NCBI GenBank assembly: GCA_951394045.1
Contig: OX595985.1
Coordinates: 2,108,001-2,172,000 of the forward strand
DNA length: 64,000 nucleotides
Direction of reading: 5' to 3'
Source of the DNA: Nitzschia sp. DOCU1
Taxonomy: Eukaryota > Bacillariophyta > Bacillariophyceae > Bacillariales > Bacillariaceae
The notes under the pieces: generated by a model
Seen by the model: the letters and a program-made list of their open reading frames with translations, nothing else
Database searches by the model: none
Told to the model about the DNA's origin: nothing
Part shown: positions 29,986-40,040 of the stretch, in pieces
Layout: the number at the start of each line of letters is the position of its first letter
Position numbering within the stretch: position 1 is the stretch's first letter
Made by a program: the position numbers and the translations under genes

Positions 29986-31954
29986 ATGGCATGTTCCGCA
30001 GAAAACAGGCTTCGCGTGCTGATCCGAGACGAGCCGCCACCACGTGTGTCGTCGTTGCAGGGTCATCAATACGGGCATTTCGTACATTTGGGTTTGGTGG
30101 AACTGACAACCGAAGTCCGAACGCTACTAAATCGTCCCCGGTGTTATGGTGGAGACAAGTGTACCTATTGTGGGCGGCTTGGACGGCATTGGCCATCGCT
30201 CAAGCTCGAAATCGGATCTACTGTCGCGGTCAATGGCGCGAAACCACCAGGTATTAAAGGGATTTTGACAATCGAAACACACTTTCGAGCTAGCATAGGT
30301 TTATCCACCAAGACCCTACAAGTATGGTCCTATGGATACTCCGACCCCGAACTGTGGCAAGCATTGGGACAATGGATTCATCGCATCCAGCTACCGTCAA
30401 TTCCCTCTGCCCTGTCGGTACTATCGAACTTGGAAGTGCTCGAATTAAGGGGCGAGCGGCATGCATATCAAGAAGACAAGGACGAATCTTCAGTTTCGTC
30501 TTTGGGTGGTGAAGACAACGAGGCCTCCGTCCTGCAAGCCCCTCTCTTTCTTTCGGACGAATTGGGCATGTTGACATCCCACTTGAATTCAAAATCATCT
30601 TGCCTTCAGATCTTGGATTTGAAGCAGTGCTCTTTCTTTTGGAGTATTCTTTCAAGCAATCGCCAGTTCAGTACTTGTCGAGGTGAGCTTGAAAGAATGC
30701 GATTTCATTACACTAGGACAGCAGCCAACTCAAGATGCACTTTTTGTTGACAACTTGCCGGCGTCTTCTTCTTGTCATTTGCAACATTTAACCGTGCAAT
30801 AATGTCTATTAGGAGAGGATGCATTGTGGTGTCTGTGTCAATTGCTGACTCGTGCTCGACATCTTGAACATCTGGTATTCGTTCGGAATGATTGCCCCTT
30901 GGATTCGGGTGATAAGATGGCGGGAAGCCTTTTGAACCACGCCGACTTGCAGATCTTGGATTTGTCAGGTTTGGATGGTGGCGAGTCTGCAATCAATGCT
31001 ATTGGGCACCTGTTGGAGCAGTCGCCGAGGAGTTTAAAACGTTTGATCCTTGCCGAGAATCGGCAGGTTCTGGACGTAACGCAGTTGGCCCAGGCGATCT
31101 CTCGGAATACTTCATTGATAGCCTTGGATCTATCACTCAATCGACTCATGAACATGGGAAGGCTAACGTGCGCACCACAGGTGAATCGAACACTCGAGTC
31201 TATGACCGTCGCAAACGTTACATTCTTGGATGATGACGAGGAGGCGGGCAACAACGAGTCCGAATCAACTGCTTCCCCCGATTCATTCATGGCAAATTTA
31301 GGAAAGACCAAAGGATTGAAGTTTCTCGACTTATCCTATGTACAGCTGCTGCCTGATTGCATGAAGGAGTTGGCGTAAAGTATCCGCCACAACACAAGCC
31401 TGGAGAAGGTTCAGCTCAATGATCTGGACCGCAGTATGGTACCCGTTTCACTAGCGTCGTTCTTTGCAGGATTACATGACAATCGTACCTTGAAAGCATT
31501 GGAAGTGGGTCGCAACCCACTGATGAAACAAGATATGGAGGCATTGGTTTCAGCCTTGGAAAATAATCATTCCCTGGAATCCTTGACCTTGTTGGGCTGC
31601 GATTTGACAGATGATCTACTCTTCCCATTTGCGACCCGATTGCCAGGTTTGAGTCTGGTAGATTTTGACTTGAGCTTCAATGGCATTGGGAAAGCAGGGG
31701 CGACTGCATTGTCGGAAGGCCTAGAATTGAACCGACGTGTTCGATCCATTGCGATTTACAATTCATGTTGGAGCATTGGTGGGCCGACACATTTTGAATG
31801 TGACGGGTTTGCGGAAGAAAATAACAAGATTCAGGCACTTCTGCAACAACATCGACAGTCTGCGTGGCCTTTTCGACTGGAGAAGTTCAAGAATGAACAG
31901 GGCAAGACCTATCAAGTGCTTCGAGAAGAGATTTGCCTGGAATTGGCCCCATAG
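29986..31954 (+). pseudogene. LRR-family gene, probably decayed
   Basis: The region encodes LRR-like units throughout but not in one frame. Frame A from ATG 29986 includes 'CTYCGRLGRHWPSLKLEIG' and 'SNLEVLELRG'. Near 30665 coding character moves to another frame ('VSLKECDFITLG', 'LEHLVFVRNDC', 'LQILDLSGLDGG'), with a TAA at 30800-30802. A second in-frame TAA at 31376-31378 splits 'PDCMKELA' from 'SIRHNTSLEKVQL', after which LRRs continue to 31954. A spliced reading (30683-30812 as an intron, GTGAGC...TTAG) would restore frame across the first break but not the second. Most simply this is a pseudogene; a truncated protein ending at 31378 is possible. Confidence 0.65.
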
Positions 31955-32041
31955 CAAATTGTTTACGAACATCATTTTTCGTTAGCTTTGCACAAGATGG
32001 TTCTGCAACATCCACTCTCGCCCTTGTATGAACTTGTACTA

Positions 32042-32440
32042 TCAGTCCTGAAGTCGCCGTTGCCGAACACCCAGAGCTTCGCGCCATTGCTTACGTATTC
32101 GATCCAGCGTAGATTCCAATACCTTCCAATTGTTTATCAACAACGGTAATTTGTCCTGAAGGCACCACCAAAAGAAGATCGGGACGTGCCAAAATTCGCT
32201 GCAGGGCATCCGCCGGTACCCCCGCATCCAGCACTGCCTGTGGGGCATTGGGGCACTTGTGAGGGTGACAGCCATTGTCGCCCACGTCAAGCATCGGGAT
32301 TCTACCCCACAAGATGCTTTCCCAGAGTCGAGAGCACTCGGGATTGTGCCTCGTGGGTGACAACGTGAACTTTGATTGCGACAGAATCCCCACATATTGA
32401 CCAGAGTTGACATGGACGGATAGGCAAGACTTTAGTCGTT
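32042..32440 (-). pseudogene. Exostosin-like glycosyltransferase relic, C-terminal part
   Basis: On the minus strand one frame reads 'GILSQSKFTLSPTRHNPECS' and 'RLWESILWGRIPMLDV', the donor-sugar-binding block of exostosin (GT47-type) transferases, then 'ILARPDLLLVVPSG'. The following typical ending ('LPLLINNWKVLESTLDRIRK') continues in a different frame, so there is at least one frameshift around 32155. No N-terminal half exists: the PHO4 gene begins its 3' end only ~170 bp upstream. It is a truncated and frameshifted fragment. Confidence 0.6.
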
Positions 32441-32608
32441 GTTGTATAATAAACGATCACTAAGTGTCAGATTAGTTAACATGTAGATTCAGTGTCACCA
32501 GCAACGAGGGCGGGGGTTAGTGCTAGATCAAGCGAGCAAGGTAACAACTGGCATTTCTTTTTCAACCTTAAATGAAATAGGGAGCGGTGGGCGCCTTTTC
32601 TCTTATCC

Positions 32609-34293
32609 TTAGTTGGTGCTGGGAGAAAAGTAGGCGAAGGAAAAGATTCCAGCGGAGATGAGGCAAGAGCAGAAGAAGTTGACAACCCACCCGAACATGA
32701 CTCGCAGCAAGAAGAGCCACTGGACGTTCTTCGGCCCGTTAACAAGACCGACACCTGAGACGGCTCCCACAATGCATTGAGTGGAGGAAACGGGGATCTC
32801 CAAGAAAGAGGCTGTGACCACGGTCAAGGATGCCGCAAGCTCCGCGGAAGCTCCGCGGGAAGGGGACAATTTGGTCAGCTTATAGCCAACTGACTTCATG
32901 ACCCTGTATCCGTACAAAGCCAAACCAACAACAATGCCGGCTCCTCCCATAGCCAAAAGCCACTTGGGAACAGCTGACTTCGAAGGAACATCACCATTTT
33001 TGTAAATCCAAAGAATGGCACTAATCGGAGCAATTGCATTGGACACGTCGTTCGCTCCGTGAGCAAACGAGTTGAGGCAGGCAGTGAAGACCTGGATAAT
33101 GTTGAAGAGGTGCTCGGTATCAGTGTCGTACTCAGTTGCAGCGTCCCAAATTTCCATTGCACGGTGGCTCTCGTGCATAGATTGAGCATGGAGATCTTGG
33201 CCCAGAGTGTTGGCGTGTAAGTTCTTGAGAGAAGCCACAATCGCAGAGTCCCTCTTCTCCGGGGTACTTGGCGTTTGCACTTCTTGATTTTCTTCCTGGA
33301 CGGGGCTCGCGGCGGGGGCAGCCTTCTCGACTTCGGCACCATATTCTTCCGGTTCGGGAGCGACTTCTTCTTCCTCCCTCTGGATATCGTCGTTGGCTTC
33401 GAGGACCTTTGCTTCCACGTCTACTACCTTCTCTGCGGCTGCCTCTGCGGCTGCCTCCCTGGCTACCCTGGCAGCTTCGATTCGCTTCATTGCAATGGGG
33501 CCAAGAAGGAAGATCCAAATGAGACCGCATCCCGCGGCGGATCCGAATGCAATTCCTGCACCCTTTTGGGGTGTCAATTCCGAAGCGAAATCCTTGTTGC
33601 CTGCAACCTTGACTACCTCGTTAATAAAAGAAGGTGGTCAGCAGACGTAGGCTATACTCAAGCAGTCGATCAAGAAGGGGACTTACACAACGTGTAGAAC
33701 AAGTCAATTCCGATACCAACAGTCAAGACAACCGGGAAAAGATAGAAGGCACGACTCAGTGGGTGGGCACTTTCAAGGATGGCATACCTGCAAAAGGCAA
33801 AGAAGATGAAACCCAGAGTTCCAGCGATCAAAGGGGAGAGGATCCAACTCTTGAAAAGAGATGTGGCAACGTCCCATTGAATGGAGTCCCAGCCCTTGGC
33901 AGCGATCGAGAATCCCATGATGGCTCCGATGATATCATGGGTAGTCGAGACTGGGAAGCCAAGGTGGGTAGCAATAAAGAGCTGGGAGGCTGCTGCCATT
34001 TGAGAACAGAACATACCAAACATGAGGACGTCTGGTTCAGCCGCGTATACATCCGTGTCAACAATCTTTGAGCGGATGGTGCTTGTAACGGCGGCACCAA
34101 GGAACAGGGCACCGCAGAACTCAAAGATGCCGGCGGCAATTACAGCCTGCGTAAGTGTGAGCGACTTGGCAGCAACAGATGAAGCGAAGGCGTTGGCCAC
34201 ATCGTTTGCTCCGATGAGAAATGCATATCCAAATGCAAACAGGCAGCCCAGGACAACAATCCAGAGATACTCAGAGTACGCGACATCAGACAT
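32609..34293 (-). CDS. PHO4-family inorganic phosphate transporter
   Basis: Exon 1 is 34293-33687, the intron 33686-33613 (GTAAGT...TAG, 74 bp) and exon 2 33612-32609, giving 536 aa. Both PHO4 signature halves are present: 'GANDVANAFASSVAAKSLTL' near residue 30 with 'HLGFPVSTTHDIIGAIMG', and 'FAHGANDVSNAIAPISA' with 'EIPVSSTQCIVGAVSG' in the second half. About ten membrane segments surround a ~150-residue cytosolic loop rich in Ala/Glu. The family imports phosphate with Na+ or H+ at the plasma membrane, and in algae it is commonly induced by phosphate shortage; no such element was identified here. Confidence 0.92.
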
Positions 34294-35462
34294 GATGATG
34301 CTGGTTTTCTTGGCCGAAGAACAAACGTTTCCTTGTCAAAGCGTTTCAACGCAACGAAGATTTCAGTTTTATGGAACAAAAATCTTTTATCTGGAGTGGT
34401 GGTGAAGCGATCTTCTATTATTCATTGTTCGCATCCCCGCATTCCTCTTTTAGATTCACTGTTGATTCACATGTCTTCTCATCCTCGAAACTTTCCACCC
34501 GAACCCCCAGCAGATATCCATCATGGATTTCCGACAACAAGTTGCTGGACTTGACAATAGAAACACACTTTCGAGCTGGCATAGGTTTATCCACCAAGAC
34601 CCTACAAGTAGTATGGTCCTAGGAATACTCGTCCGACCCCGAAGAACTGTGACAAGCATTTGGACAAGCAAGGCAGAATGGATTGTTCATCCTGCTCGCA
34701 TCCTCCTGCTCCAGCTCTCGTAGTAGTTCCTTAGAGAAAGTTGTATGTACTAAACTTGTGCCGCGAGGACATATCGTATTAAAAGGATATTGTAAACACT
34801 ACTCCACAGGTCCCCATTTCCCAGTTTCCCATGCCCTTATCTCTAGAAAGATTGGTCATTCCATGAACCGCCTGCGCTGAATGCCTTCTTCCCTAGCCAG
34901 CAGCTCTGCCAACAGTTTCCATTGCGATGACGCTATCCATACGGACGGACGGTATCGTACTCGATGCTGTGTCCGCGCGCGAGATGTCCGAATTGGCGAC
35001 AGTTGGTGAGGGGGCCGGCCGGCTTGCCAGCGTCGAATGCGCGCGGCAGACCGGCGCGTCTTTACATAGGAAAGACCCTCATAACCGCCAAAGGCGCGTG
35101 CGTGCTGAATTCCAGTCTTGTAAACCATCTTTTCATGCGCGTTCGCCCAGTAAACCCCACGATGCTATCATCGTTTCCTCGGAAGCAGGACGTCCATATT
35201 CCACCCACAAACCTACTTTGGCTTTTTTGCCAACAAGGGAGCAAACCGTCAAGTCCTTTGTCCACGCGGGATCTATGCGTTTATCGACAGTGTGATCAAA
35301 TCTTTTCTTCTTGATTGAGTCGTTCATTGTTTCGAAGTGCGGAGCGAAAATCGATAGCCTTGACGATTGATTGATCGTTTGTCGTCATAGATTCCTGATT
35401 ACCGACCTCATGAAGCAGTAAATGCACGAGTTCTGAAAGAACACGATAGCCTTTGACACGTG
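34294..35462. other. Intergenic, upstream of PHO4 and of the phosphoesterase gene
   Basis: This 1.17-kb divergent region contains the LRR fragment described separately. A GC-rich part (34930-35130) keeps chance frames open on both strands. No RNA gene or exon is convincing. Confidence 0.5.
34551..34683 (+). repeat. Duplicated fragment of the LRR gene
   Basis: This segment matches about 30265-30377 inside the decayed LRR gene, sharing for example GAAACACACTTTCGAGCT and TTATCCACCAAGACCCTACA. Relative to it there are three separate 3-nt insertions (extra GTA, GTC and AGA), a TAT-to-TAG change and a further insertion near the end. It encodes no intact protein. It marks a partial duplication 4.3 kb away, on the far side of PHO4. 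Confidence 0.75.
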
Positions 35463-37137
35463 ATGAAGCGGCGGAAGCTTTATGTCCTTTTGACTCTTGC
35501 GGCTGTCTCTCTTATCGTGGCTTCTGTCACGTTGGGGATTGTCTTGAGCAAACCAAAGGATGACGACGATTCCTCATCGTCCTTGTTAGCCGGACTTGAC
35601 GCCGATGACAACACGACGGCACCAACGTTTTCGCCATTTATCACTCCTAACGCGTCGCTGGTCGCCCTATCCTCGAGTCCAACCGACAGTGCTACAGAAG
35701 CTCCTTCATCATTGCCTACCGCCCTTGCCGAGACGAATTTTAATGAAACGATGACACCCACTGAGAATGCTACGGACTGGCTGGACTGGATGAACGAGAC
35801 TCTATTTCCACCTCCCTCTATCGTTTTAGCTCCATCTATATCGCCCATTCCTCCAGCATCCAATGATGTTGGTGATGGTGGTGTCACAACGCAACCCAGC
35901 ACGACAATCCCAGTCGCCAGTAGCACGGCGTCCCCAGTTACAATGGCGGCGCCGTCCAAAAAACCAACACGATTGCCCACTCTTGCTTCTGTGAAACCGA
36001 CGACTGTCCCTGTAACACCAGCCGGTGTACCAATCAGTCCAACAATAGCTCCGGTCACGGCGACAACAGCGGATCCGACACCACTCGGCGTAGATGGACG
36101 GCTGGCTACTATTTCACCCACCGAACAGCAACAAGGCGGCGATAACGAGCCTGCCGGTACTCGTTTTTATGCGATTGGGGATGCTCCCTATTCCAACAGT
36201 GAAGCGGCACAGTTAAAGGTTCAAATTGCTGATTTGCAACCCGATGCCGAGTTTGTGATTCATGTGGGTGATATTCGATCGGCCAAGGATGGATCCAACT
36301 GTACCATTGAAGAGTACCATGACGTAGCGGCTATTTTGAATAAATCTGACGCCCCAGTCTTTATCATTCTTGGTGGTGAGTATAACTGTCCTACTGCTGG
36401 GCGAGACTTGACATTTTGGCGTCACTGGTTTCTCACGACATTGTCCCGTTTCTTTGGTCCACCACCACATAAAGACAACGAGTGGGTAAGTATTACGCGT
36501 CCAAGTGCAGATTGAAGTCTCGTAATAGCCATTCTCATGCGTCTTTTGAATCGTTTCACAGAACGATTGTCCCAACATTGATCAGGGTTTCGACTATTGG
36601 ATGACTGTTTTTGGAAAATTTGATGAGCAATGGAGTCATTCTTTTGCAGTAAAACGACACGATACGAGGCCAGAGAATTTCGCCTTTGTTCATAAACGAA
36701 CTTTATTTTTTGGATTGAATCTGGTCGGGGGTTTGCTTCATAGGGCACAGGAATGGGAGGATCGATTGGGTGACTTGTTTGATTGGGTCAAGGAATTGGT
36801 AGATGCTCGTGTTATTTCGACTGCAGACGCGGACTCGGTGGTTATTTTTGGTCACGCAAATCCGACGGGTAACCATGCGGATTTTTTCGTTCCCTTGACT
36901 AACTATTTGAGTGGGGATGCTGTAAAGAATGTACCATTTCTATATTTGAATGGGGACGCGCATGCCTGGAACTACAAACCGAATTTTTATGGGAAATCCA
37001 ATCTATTACGCATACAAGTGGTAGGAGGAACGAAGGAACCGCCGCTCCAAATGTCGTTACAAGGGAACAAGGCACGAACCAAGTCGGCATCTCAAGTTTT
37101 TCAATACGACAGAATGCTCTCTGGAATAGAGATATAA
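35463..37137 (+). CDS. Membrane-anchored calcineurin-like metallophosphoesterase
   Basis: Three exons are inferred: 35463-36375, an 11-nt microexon 36475-36485, and 36562-37137 (499 aa). The N-terminus has a basic start and one hydrophobic anchor (residues ~6-27), then a ~200-residue Thr/Pro/Ser-rich stalk, then the catalytic domain. Metal-site motifs are 'FYAIGDAPYS', 'VIHVGDIRS', 'GDNEWNDCPN' (only after splicing), 'FGHANPTG' and 'LNGDAHAWNY'. A type II membrane or cell-surface phosphoesterase is inferred; the substrate is unknown. Intron 1 (99 nt) lacks stops and is in frame, so retention would insert 33 residues into the active site. A tandem pseudogene copy follows. Confidence 0.82.
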
Positions 37138-37483
37138 TAAATACACTGTATACGGTAGTTCTTGTTGCACTGGCCCGTCTATCTTTATTACTCCTTTTCA
37201 GTCTTCTTTACTATGGTGTGGTACTTGCGTGGCACTTGGGCTGCGAGATGCTGACGACTACGGACCTCATCCCTGGCGACGCATTCGACGGAACGAGGTC
37301 TGTAAAGGTGTGTTGCCGTGAAAATCGAGGCTCGCCCGGCGCGTGGTGCGCGATCACAGCGTGTATTTGTCGATCGCGCACCCAAGTCACTTTTTCCACC
37401 GACAGGATGATCCCAACATAGCCAGAGTGGAAGAATAACCTGTCTGCACAGGGATTCTGAAATGCGAAAGGCTCTAAACGAAA
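37138..37483. other. Intergenic between tandem phosphoesterase copies
   Basis: This 346-bp spacer contains no supported gene. It serves as the downstream region of the intact gene and upstream region of the pseudogene. Confidence 0.5.
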
Positions 37484-38674
37484 ATGAAACTTGAGAAGCT
37501 AATGTATATGAAGAGAACACAATTTATGACGATTGTATTCCTTTGTTGCTGTCGGCAGAATGCTGGCGCTAAACGTGGTATTCGCGATCCACTTCGGAAA
37601 ATCGGAGGCGATGAACAAACCCCTGACAGCCAAAGGATTTGGGCAGCGAAGGATGCTCATCGAAGAAAGTTACAGTCGATAAACTGTAACCCTTCGATCG
37701 AGGGTGGTGATACAGTTGGCGGCTGCACCGTGGTGGATGAGAATTTCGGCGGGGAGGATTTATCCACTTGATTCTACACCATTGGAGACGTCCCATATTC
37801 TACTCTCCAGGCGACAATGCTTCAACAGCAGATTAGCAATCTACAGAGTGATGCTGAATTCTTGGTTCATATAGGTGACATTCGTTCAGCCGACGATGGG
37901 ACAAATTGTACCCTGGGCGAGTACACCGCCGTTGCACAAACTCTACTTCAATCTCATGCGCCTGTCTTCATTGTGGTAGCAGGTATGTATGCTAATGGCA
38001 TTCCGCTCAGGAAAAGCAGATGTGGAAATTTCGACCATCTCGTCCGATGATCTTGTACTGTTCTCTTACATAATTTTCTAGACAATTAGTGGAACAATTG
38101 CCCCAACATCGACGAAGCGTACTAAATTGGCTGATAGCTTTTGACAGATTTGATGAGCTGTGGAACCATGATTTACCCGTGATTCGAAACGAGAAGAGAA
38201 AGGAAATATTTTCCTTTGTCTCAAAGCGTTCTCTTTTTATCGGGCTAAACATGGTTGGTGGTCGGGTTCACGACGAGGCAAAATGGTCGGAAAGGCTCGA
38301 CGATCAGTTCAAGTGGATAAAACTTTTTAACACTGGAGACTGTGGTCGGTGGCAGCAAGGAGGCGGATTCAATAGTGATGTTTGGTCATGCCCGTCCCAG
38401 GATGGATGTGTATGCTAGGTTTTTCGAACCACTCGCGGCGTTCTTTCGGGTAGATCTAAATGGCACCGTCCCCGTCCTGTACGTCAGTGGTGACGGTCAC
38501 TATTACTGGGAGTACATTGAACATTTTTACGGTCAGCCCAACTTTTTTCGTTTGCAAGTAACCGGAGGCACAGACGAGCCTCCGGTTCAAGTCAATGTCG
38601 ACAACACACCGCTGGGGGCAGCCAGGACGACTTTCGACGGTTTCTCGTACGACAGAATGCTACCAGCAGAGTAA
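37484..38674 (+). pseudogene. Metallophosphoesterase pseudogene, tandem paralogue
   Basis: The copy starts with a signal peptide-like MKLEKLMYMKRTQFMTIVFL and has a shorter stalk than its neighbour. Conserved motifs remain: 'FYTIGDVPYS', 'LVHIGDIRSADDG', 'MFGHARPR' and 'VSGDGHYYW'. It is broken several times: TGA at 37769-37771 directly before FYTIGD (where the paralogue has Arg); TAG in place of Glu in the DN-W motif after the intron; a frameshift with stops near 38120; and another frameshift near 38340. One intron (about 37982-38081, GTATGT...TAG) sits at the same codon position as intron 1 of the intact gene; the second intron is absent. Confidence 0.82.
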
Positions 38675-38699
38675 TGATCGTGGTTACGAAAACAAATGT

Positions 38700-39596
38700 T
38701 CATTCTAGTCTCGAAACAGTAATATTGGTATAGTAAACCAACTCCACAGTCTCTTCAAATTCTCGACTTGGCTCGATGTTGTTGTATTCAAAGACAAAAT
38801 CGACCGGGAATTGTTTGTACGTCGGATGATGCGCCCCAGGTGAGCGGCAATCTCCTGCAGCAACACCAGCTATCCGTACTTGATACTTGAGCTTGCCCCG
38901 AAATGTGTGTTTGATAGCGTCGACACAATGGTCTTCCGCTGAAAGGCCACCATACTGATGCAAGACCCAATCAATTGTTTTCTTTTCCTTCTTTCTATCA
39001 TGGGTGGCGAGACAGCACAGGCCAAGTAGCTCTGTTGCACCCCGAAATTCAAACGTGACAGGAGGGGCAAAGTTATCTCCAAAAATAGGGTTTCCGCTTC
39101 TCTTAAAGTACGATATAATCTTCGGCTTGTGGAAATCAACCCGGGGGTCCCATAACGGGCACTGCTCTGTTTCCATCTCCTCGATATCCAAAATCTTCTT
39201 TTTCGTCTTCCATTTTTCGTGCTTTTTCTTCGTGTTTGGCTCGATCGAAATCGTGACCGGTTGCCATCCGTACTTTTGATAGGGACTGCCGGTTCCTTTT
39301 TCGAGTTCCGGGTCGTCCTTCAACCAGAGTCTCCTAGGTTTACTACATTCGTGGGGTGCCGTTCCATACGCCGTATTCTCGTATATTGGGATCATTTTGG
39401 CCAGCTGCTCTTGGGTCAGGGGCTCCGTTCCGTCTCCGATAAAGGCACCGAGCGTGTCCCAGTCGGCGGGTTTGATTTCTTGTCCGACAGCATCAATCCC
39501 AACTTCTTGTGGGGTTAGGCCAGGATCGGGGTCGTTTTTGTTCTGAATGATACGGACATTGAACGAGACGGGTGGTTTTGGGGTTGGATTCGACAT
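38700..39596 (-). CDS. Uncharacterised soluble protein
   Basis: This is a single exon of 298 aa from ATG 39596 (MSNPTPKPPVSFNVRI). There is no signal peptide or membrane segment. The first half is proline- and charge-rich. A Lys-rich stretch ('EPNTKKKHEKWKTKKK') follows, and the second half contains beta-strand-like segments ('APPVTFEFRGATELLGLCCL', 'KLKYQVRIAGVAAGD', 'FEETVELVYYTNITV'). I do not recognise a family. The frame, codon use and clear start support a real gene. An excellent E2F-like site lies about 230 bp upstream. The stop is 25 bp from the end of the phosphoesterase pseudogene. Confidence 0.65.
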   Translation of the reverse strand: MSNPTPKPPVSFNVRIIQNKNDPDPGLTPQEVGIDAVGQEIKPADWDTLGAFIGDGTEPLTQEQLAKMIPIYENTAYGTAPHECSKPRRLWLKDDPELEKGTGSPYQKYGWQPVTISIEPNTKKKHEKWKTKKKILDIEEMETEQCPLWDPRVDFHKPKIISYFKRSGNPIFGDNFAPPVTFEFRGATELLGLCCLATHDRKKEKKTIDWVLHQYGGLSAEDHCVDAIKHTFRGKLKYQVRIAGVAAGDCRSPGAHHPTYKQFPVDFVFEYNNIEPSREFEETVELVYYTNITVSRLE

Positions 39597-39821
39597 GGAG
39601 TTGGACCTATGCAAGAAAAGGCACCTCTTGTATACTGTCTGCAAATGATTCTTTAAAGGGCGGTGAGAACAAGGAAAACAAGCTGAATGTAGATGAGCTG
39701 CATCTGATGGAGCTCATTCACCTAAACAAGAGATGAGAGGCATCAGCAGCCTATCATCCGTCCATTTTGTCGACGCCGAACGAATGACCCGATCTTTTTG
39801 GATAGCAATGTGGTCGCGACA

Positions 39822-39836
39822 TTTTCCCGCCAAAAA
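39822..39836 (+). promoter_or_regulatory. E2F-like site upstream of the uncharacterised gene
   Basis: TTTTCCCGCCAAAAA is a near-ideal, partly symmetric E2F/DP site. It lies in the spacer between two minus-strand genes, about 230 bp upstream of the start at 39596, and is the best match of this kind in the window. Confidence 0.42.
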
Positions 39837-40040
39837 TAGTTTAAAAAGGGGGGGTCATTTGAGTTTGACCCGCACGACCCGACGGCAATGCAGAGAGCGT
39901 GTTCCAAATCCTTTGGAATTTCACTACACTCTACTAGCTAGCCGTCGATCTCGATAGGTAGATGACTTCAGTTACATAGCACACTTTCAATAGTAATATT
40001 TTCTAGTAGTTAGTTGTCCAGTCCTTTGCATATTGTTTGT

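Noticed and set aside
29986..31954. Alternative genetic code with TAA read as Gln
   Set aside because: TAA, TAG and TGA all serve as normal stops in neighbouring intact genes, and the locus also shows frame breaks, so gene decay is simpler.
34927..35295. 122-codon plus-strand frame in the PHO4 upstream region
   Set aside because: GC-rich chance frame overlapping others on both strands; no protein features.
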